Assembly: GCA_964030475.1 (NCBI GenBank)
Contig: CAXIPT010000001.1
Coordinates: forward strand, 600,229 to 664,228
DNA: 64,000 bases
DNA from: Tethya wilhelma
Lineage: Eukaryota > Porifera > Demospongiae > Tethyida > Tethyidae
Direction: 5' to 3'
The notes beneath the pieces are model-generated. The model was given only the letters and a program-made list of their open reading frames with translations, was not told where the DNA came from and searched no databases. The translations under genes and the position numbers were made by a program. Below are positions 59,476 through 64,000 of the stretch, one piece after another. Positions within the stretch are counted from its first letter, which is position 1, and every line of letters begins with the position of its first letter.

Positions 59476-59628
59476 AATATTATTACTGCAAATAATAATA
59501 ACAATAATAATGTGACATACTGTCTCTTCATTGACTCTGTTATCTTTCCAGCAATTTTGTAACACAGTTTCGTCTTGTCCACTTCAACTAGTGGTCCACA
59601 GTTGTCCCCAATTCTGATGTCATATCGT

Positions 59629-60757
59629 CTACCAGGATTGAATAAAATTGTAATAATGATGAAGCATATTAGCCTCGTTCCCAGGCTCCTCCCTCGCGAA
59701 TATTTCCTACGAAAATAAGGAGGGAGAGAGCCTGGTATCAAATATCACGTGCGTGACATAGTCAATTTTGAACGAGCATCAGTATGCGGTCAAGTTTTCC
59801 TGGGAGTTACCGCGAGCCGGATAGAATGGACAAAAACACTTGAAAAAACTGTTGTACGCTTGTTGTAAGCTTCTTCAGCTAGCGAAGACCAAAGAATAAA
59901 CCTTCTGCTCAGTATTTGTGATCGTCAGTTTGTCTGCGTGTCTTGTTGAGGGCTGACAGAAGAATAGAGACTGAACTCTGAACTAAAAGAGCTGATACGA
60001 GATGCTAATAATTTAACTGCCGTTGAATTGACAATCATTAGAGGCTATACTAAGTGTCCTTGGTCTTCTTTAATCTCATCTTAATTCTGAAATTCATCTA
60101 CTCGTAGCTCTCTCAGTGTTCTTAGACTGGCAAAAATGATGCTGAAACCCTGGACTTGGTCACGTGAATGTCTTGTTGCGGTCTTAACCACATAGCTCGC
60201 GTCCACCTAGTAAGGTAAAACGGGGTAATTTGGGACACTCTTTCGGTCTTCCAATTTATGTCTAGTTTTATTTCGGCAGTAGTAGACTTATTTGGAAACT
60301 AACACTGCAGAACTAAACTATAATGTATCTAGTTTTAGAAATGCAAACCTGAAGTTGCTGGGCCTAGTACTTTGTGTGCAGTGAGCAGTTTAACTAACCG
60401 CTCTCTAATTTAGCGAAATAATGAGCGTGCGGGGTAATTTGGGACGCATGCCATTTGTCAGGATTGGAGTGATTCAAAGCAGTGAAAACGAAGAATCAGG
60501 CACTTTAGACTCCCTTCAGTTTACCTGGACCGAACGTCGAGCTTGAAACAAATTCATCTTCATCATGTGGCCAAGTTTATTGGAAGTATACAGAAATTAA
60601 TAGAAAAATATTATTAAAAGTGCTGTGTATGTGATCCTATTTTTATAATTTGGTCATTTAGTACCAGAATATGTGTAAGAAGATGAAATTAAGCTATAGA
60701 TGTATGTATGAAGAGATTGTAGAGGTGTATCACACGGTGGAGAGGAATAATAGCTGN
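59629..60757. other. Contig end without a recognised gene
   Basis: Holds a hairpin mini-element at 59672-59735 (CCTCGTTCCCAGGCTCCTCC / GGAGGGAGAGAGCCTGG) and a motif CGGGGTAATTTGGGAC repeated at 60220 and 60430. The missing PAH exons are not here. Ends at the N at 60757. Confidence 0.5.

Positions 60758-60822
<65 letters not shown>
60758..60822 (+). repeat. (GA)n microsatellite at contig edge
   Basis: Perfect GA array beginning right after the N at 60757; assembly probably broke on it. Confidence 0.85.
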
Positions 60823-60828
<6 letters not shown>

Positions 60829-61017
60829 AGAGAAAAGGAGGAAGTGAGGAAGCAAGGAAAAAGCTATTCATTAGTGTAATGGTACATTAAGATAATAATA
60901 CAAACATGACCCTATAGTGCACACTACACGAGTACACATTAACCTGGTTGTACACATACAAATAATGGAACAGATCTTGGGGTTCTTGGGAGAGGCCACC
61001 CTAGTACCTATACCTAC

Positions 61018-61394
61018 CTGCCACAGGTCTGAGTTGAAACCCTGTGCACTTCTTCAAGAACTGGCTGACATCCTCCAACTGAGGAATGTTGTTTTCCCTG
61101 AAGGAGTAGACCATCATTAATTACAGCTACAAATGTCCCCCAACACTAACTGACTAACTGACTAACTGACTTACTTGTAGCCACAGTTCTCCTGGAGCAG
61201 GGGAAACACATGGTTGTGCTCCTTACAGGCATGGGTCGGGTAGAGCTTGGTCAGCTCACGGAGGATGGTGCCCCTGGGGAAATGAATAATAATTTTTAGA
61301 TGCTAGAATAATTGAGATGTACAGCAAGACTGTAGCTAACTCACCATGTTTTTATTTCTTCTTCTGTGTACTCTACTCTAGGGATGGGTGTACC

Positions 61395-61453
<59 letters not shown>

Positions 61454-62349
61454 ACACATAATCAGCCTTCCTCATGACAGTCAATATCAAGTAACCTAAG
61501 CACCTCTTATGCCCAAACCAAAGGCGCCTACACTACTACTATTATTGTTACACCACATAGTTTCTCTCAACAGACAGACATGCCCAGGAATAACTTTATT
61601 TTACACTTTGTCCTGAAAAAAAAAAAAAACCACTTAGAAACTATGTTTACATACTATACTGTGAGCCTGCACAGCATGGAAGCGCCACGTACACTCTTCC
61701 AACAATAATACAGTCACATGAACACCATCAAGACAAGACTGAGAGCTAGGTATTTACTGTTTGTAGTGGTAGGCGATGTCAGCAAAGTACTTCCTCCTGG
61801 CTCTGTAGACAGGGTCAGTGAAGCCCGGGTGATCGGCGTCCAGCTCAGCCCCATAGGTCAACACCTGGTTGGCAAATCTGTCGAGATCAGCAATATGGCG
61901 AGGGAACCAGGGGACTAAAGTGTGTGTGTGTGTGTGTCTCAACATGTAACCATGGTTATAGGCAAAGGAGGTACAACAATGGAGCATATTTGTATTTGTT
62001 GGCTGACTCAGCACGGAGGTGCATGTGATCAGATCCCAATTGTGGTCATGTGATTGGAATGAAACTAAGAGCCTTGCCAGCTCAGCAGAGGCACTCCAGT
62101 GTTTTACCTCCTTTGGATATGAGGTAGAGGGTCATTAACAAGTTAGGAGGTGGGAAATTTATGTACCTTCATCTTTTTGAGGTGATCTTGAGAGCACATT
62201 GACAGCAGAAGAGTACTCCTTGAGTTTCTTGACCAGCGCCTCTCTCTTCTCCTTGGAGCAGTGGCAGTCCACATAGAAGTCATACTCAACCCCTGGGTTG
62301 ATCTTAGAGGGACGGGACTCAATGTGAGACATGTTGATACCTAGGTCCT

Positions 62350-62380
<31 letters not shown>

Positions 62381-62991
62381 GGGGAGGGAGGGAGGACCAG
62401 GCATGTATGAAGGGGGAATGTGGACTTACATCATACAGACTTATTGTGCTGAACAATGGGCCAACAGTATTCTAGTCTCAGGCCAGCACCTGGAAGACTA
62501 GCATTACATGCAGGATATACTGGTATTGCATCATGCTGGATCCAGTTGATAGCTAGCCTACACAAATGGCTATTAATTTTTTTGTCACTATCTTCATAAT
62601 CATTTCCGTGATAGAGACACAGAGAGAGGAGAGCCTCAAAACACTATTACTTTAATAAACAACACTATCATTTCATATGAGTAAACAAGTACACACGAGT
62701 GTGTGTGTGTGTGTGTGTGTGCACCAGTCTAAGTGATAGAGAGATAGATAGATTGATGTACTCCCACTAATCACTGTTATTTATACAAATTATGTACTGT
62801 GATGACGTGCATGATATTTGACTCACCTCAAATGGTTTGAGTGCTCTGACTAGCGCTCCCTTCTCTTCCTTCAGAGAGAAGATCACGGAGAAATTGGGTT
62901 CACCATCCTTCTGTCCTTGTGTTGGGATGTAGGCCTTCGCCTCATCCATGTCCAATTTGGCCTTCTTGGCAACCGGTACTTCAGTGTCCAT
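61018..62991 (-). CDS. PAH: Phenylalanine hydroxylase, 5' six exons (3' end missing)
   Basis: Minus-strand exons 62827-62991, 62167-62347, 61758-61914, 61345-61395, 61175-61273 and 61018-61097 join in frame with GT-AG sites. PAH is a cytosolic tetrahydrobiopterin- and iron-dependent enzyme converting phenylalanine to tyrosine. Seen: a 32-residue tail ([20 protein letters not shown]), an ACT regulatory domain ([20 protein letters not shown] ... [12 protein letters not shown]), and the start of the catalytic domain ([84 protein letters not shown]), matching human PAH to about residue 250. The exons with the iron ligands (human His285, His290, Glu330) do not follow before the N at 60757. Introns 1 and 3 end in long CT arrays. 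The last donor (GTAGGT) is good, so the gene probably continues in missing sequence. Confidence 0.9.
61398..61450 (+). repeat. (GA)n microsatellite, polypyrimidine tract of PAH intron 3
   Basis: On the minus strand this is a CT array running directly into the CAG acceptor of PAH exon 4. The inverted PAH copy has the same at 52687-52751. Confidence 0.85.
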
Positions 62992-63052
62992 AACAAGTGC
63001 ATCGAGGAATTGGAAGGGCAGAGAACTCTGAGTTATTATTTATACATATAGT

Positions 63053-63420
63053 AACAATATCAAAAAAATAAGAAGTGTAGGAATGGGCAGTGTGTGAAAA
63101 AATATTGGAATAAGGCATGTCTCAATTTCGGCACATGATTACTTCATTTTTATTCTTGATCCCACATAAGGTGTCGTATATGCAATGATCAGTACAATAG
63201 TGCCATAGCTTATTATTGGATTAATTCAAATTCCTACTAATCAGTAGGCTATGCAGTGGAGCAAACTATAGCAAACAGGTAACTTAAACTTGACTGCCAG
63301 CCAAGAGTTGGGTATAAAAAAATGAAGTAGTCATTTGCCGAAATTGAGGCATGCCTTGTTCCAATACTTTTTACCGCACTGCCCATTCATTCCTACACTA
63401 CTTATTTTACTACTTGTTCA
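63053..63420. mobile_element. ~370-bp MITE copy
   Basis: TIRs GTGTAGGAATGGGCAGTGTG at left and GCACTGCCCATTCATTCCTA at right, with the usual ATGACTACTTCATT / AATGAAGTAGTCAT inner parts. Confidence 0.65.
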
Positions 63421-64000
63421 TTCACTTTTTGTCAACACTTCAGTGTGGAAACTATTAGACTGGTTAGTCCCTACAAAAAGCTTGAGTAGCAGCAGCCGTA
63501 TACAGTACATGCACTATGCAGGAAGAGGCTAATGCGCATGCGCATAATATTGCTACGTGATAATGACCTTTGAACTCTAACTGCAAAGATGGTGTACGTG
63601 AATTTATACACCAAGTTTCAAAGCTTTCTAGTTTTTGTTTAGGATGAATGTATATAGTACCCATACAAAGAACTTACTTTATGCTGTCAAAGTTGGCTCA
63701 ACACATTCTGGTTCCGGAAATCCTTTTATTAGTCTTTAGGCCTATTTATGATAAAAACGAGTATCCGCAAGGAATGTAGCACCCATAAAGAACTTACTTT
63801 GTGCTGTCAAAGTAGATACGTTGGCTCAACACATTCTAGCTCTTTTCAATTGCAAGTAACGGTCAGTTATAGTGAGTCTAAGTACGTTAGGACATGGATA
63901 TTACAGCTCGCGGAACTAGCCCGGCATGGTTAGGAGAACAAAAATGGCACTATTGTGGTTTCCCACTAGCGAGTGATGAGGAAACTTTTTGCGACTGAGT
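63421..64000. mobile_element. Composite-element arm running off the window
   Basis: Starts TTCATTCACTTTTTGTCAAC and continues along the standard arm (AATGCGCATGCGCATAAT, TTTCTAGTTTTTGTTTAGG) with some internal rearrangement; no gene. Confidence 0.6.

Larger units (their letters stand above)
54303..59628 (-). pseudogene. Partial duplicate of the death-domain/module gene at 46456-51363 (5' exons lost)
   Basis: Minus-strand exons found: 59521-59628 (YDIRIGDNCG), 56209-56337 (MILRGETEKKESSFYVRFFR), 55987-56119 (WIVAKYEVDTFPEV, with the Trp intact), 55535-55778 (WTTEILMEDFDEFLQAAVDI), 54822-54941 (proline-rich) and 54303-54694 (C-terminal death domain). Exons encoding the N-terminal death domain and the first half of the module are absent above 59628. 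The intron between 56337 and 59521 is swollen by 3 kb of nested repeats. The original stop (TAA after ALSL) is lost by local changes, extending the protein by about ten residues to 54303. Probably non-functional, or a truncated product. Confidence 0.75.

Noticed and set aside
60758..60822. The CT array on the minus strand as the acceptor of the next PAH exon
   Set aside because: Sequence after the possible CAG does not encode the expected PAH segment before the iron-ligand motif.
60689..60871. Leu/Ser repeat open frame
   Set aside because: Pure translation of a (GA)n microsatellite containing an N.
1..64000. tRNA or rRNA genes
   Set aside because: No segment with a convincing cloverleaf or rRNA core was recognised by eye; a covariance-model scan was not possible.

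Overview
Eukaryotic (metazoan) nuclear DNA, AT-rich, with small introns, GT-AG splice sites and many short inverted-repeat elements. Gene content points to a demosponge, and Amphimedon queenslandica or a close relative is my best guess. That species call is inference from style and gene families, not a database match. Isolated single Ns (1124, 8145, 17501, 26924, 36342, 38337, 40675, 60757) look like contig joins. Several coincide with broken genes, so parts of the order are probably assembly artefacts.

Layout. 1-2.7 kb: an unrecognised three-exon gene (minus) and a divergent TPX2-domain gene (plus). 3.0-4.2 kb: intronless indoleamine 2,3-dioxygenase (IDO copy A), followed by a 5'-truncated LINE. 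6.5-8.1 kb: the first five exons of CEP290, cut at an N; decayed C-terminal CEP290 exons lie inverted at 21.6-22.8 kb. 10.1-15.8 kb: two tandem genes for secreted TIL-domain (protease-inhibitor type) proteins, the second with six tandem copies of its middle mini-exon. 17.5-20.6 kb: an IDO fragment head-to-head with a decayed death-domain gene, an inverted copy of the intact pair at 27.0-31.5 kb (death-domain gene minus, IDO copy B plus). 23.9-24.6 kb: a single-exon gene I do not recognise.

31.7-59.6 kb is a cluster of death-fold genes, all on the minus strand. They share a module of about 400 residues that I do not recognise, always spliced behind a swappable N-terminal death fold (death domain or CARD). 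One ends in a proline-rich stretch plus a second death domain. Another, once an exact 1,406-bp assembly duplication is collapsed, reads in phase into a Roc-COR GTPase exon and a C-terminal death domain, giving a predicted CARD-module-Roc-COR-Death protein of about 1,473 residues. 51.5-53.1 and 61.0-63.0 kb carry two inverted copies of the 5' half of phenylalanine hydroxylase (PAH).

The rest is repeats: a ~1-kb composite inverted-repeat element present many times, a MULE-like element with 9-bp target duplications, hairpin mini-elements, and a 2.1-kb foldback element whose arms are built of telomere-like GGGTTA units. If the genes work together at all, the theme would be innate-immune type signalling (death-fold sensors and adaptors) beside aromatic amino-acid catabolism (IDO, PAH) and secreted protease inhibitors; that link rests only on proximity.
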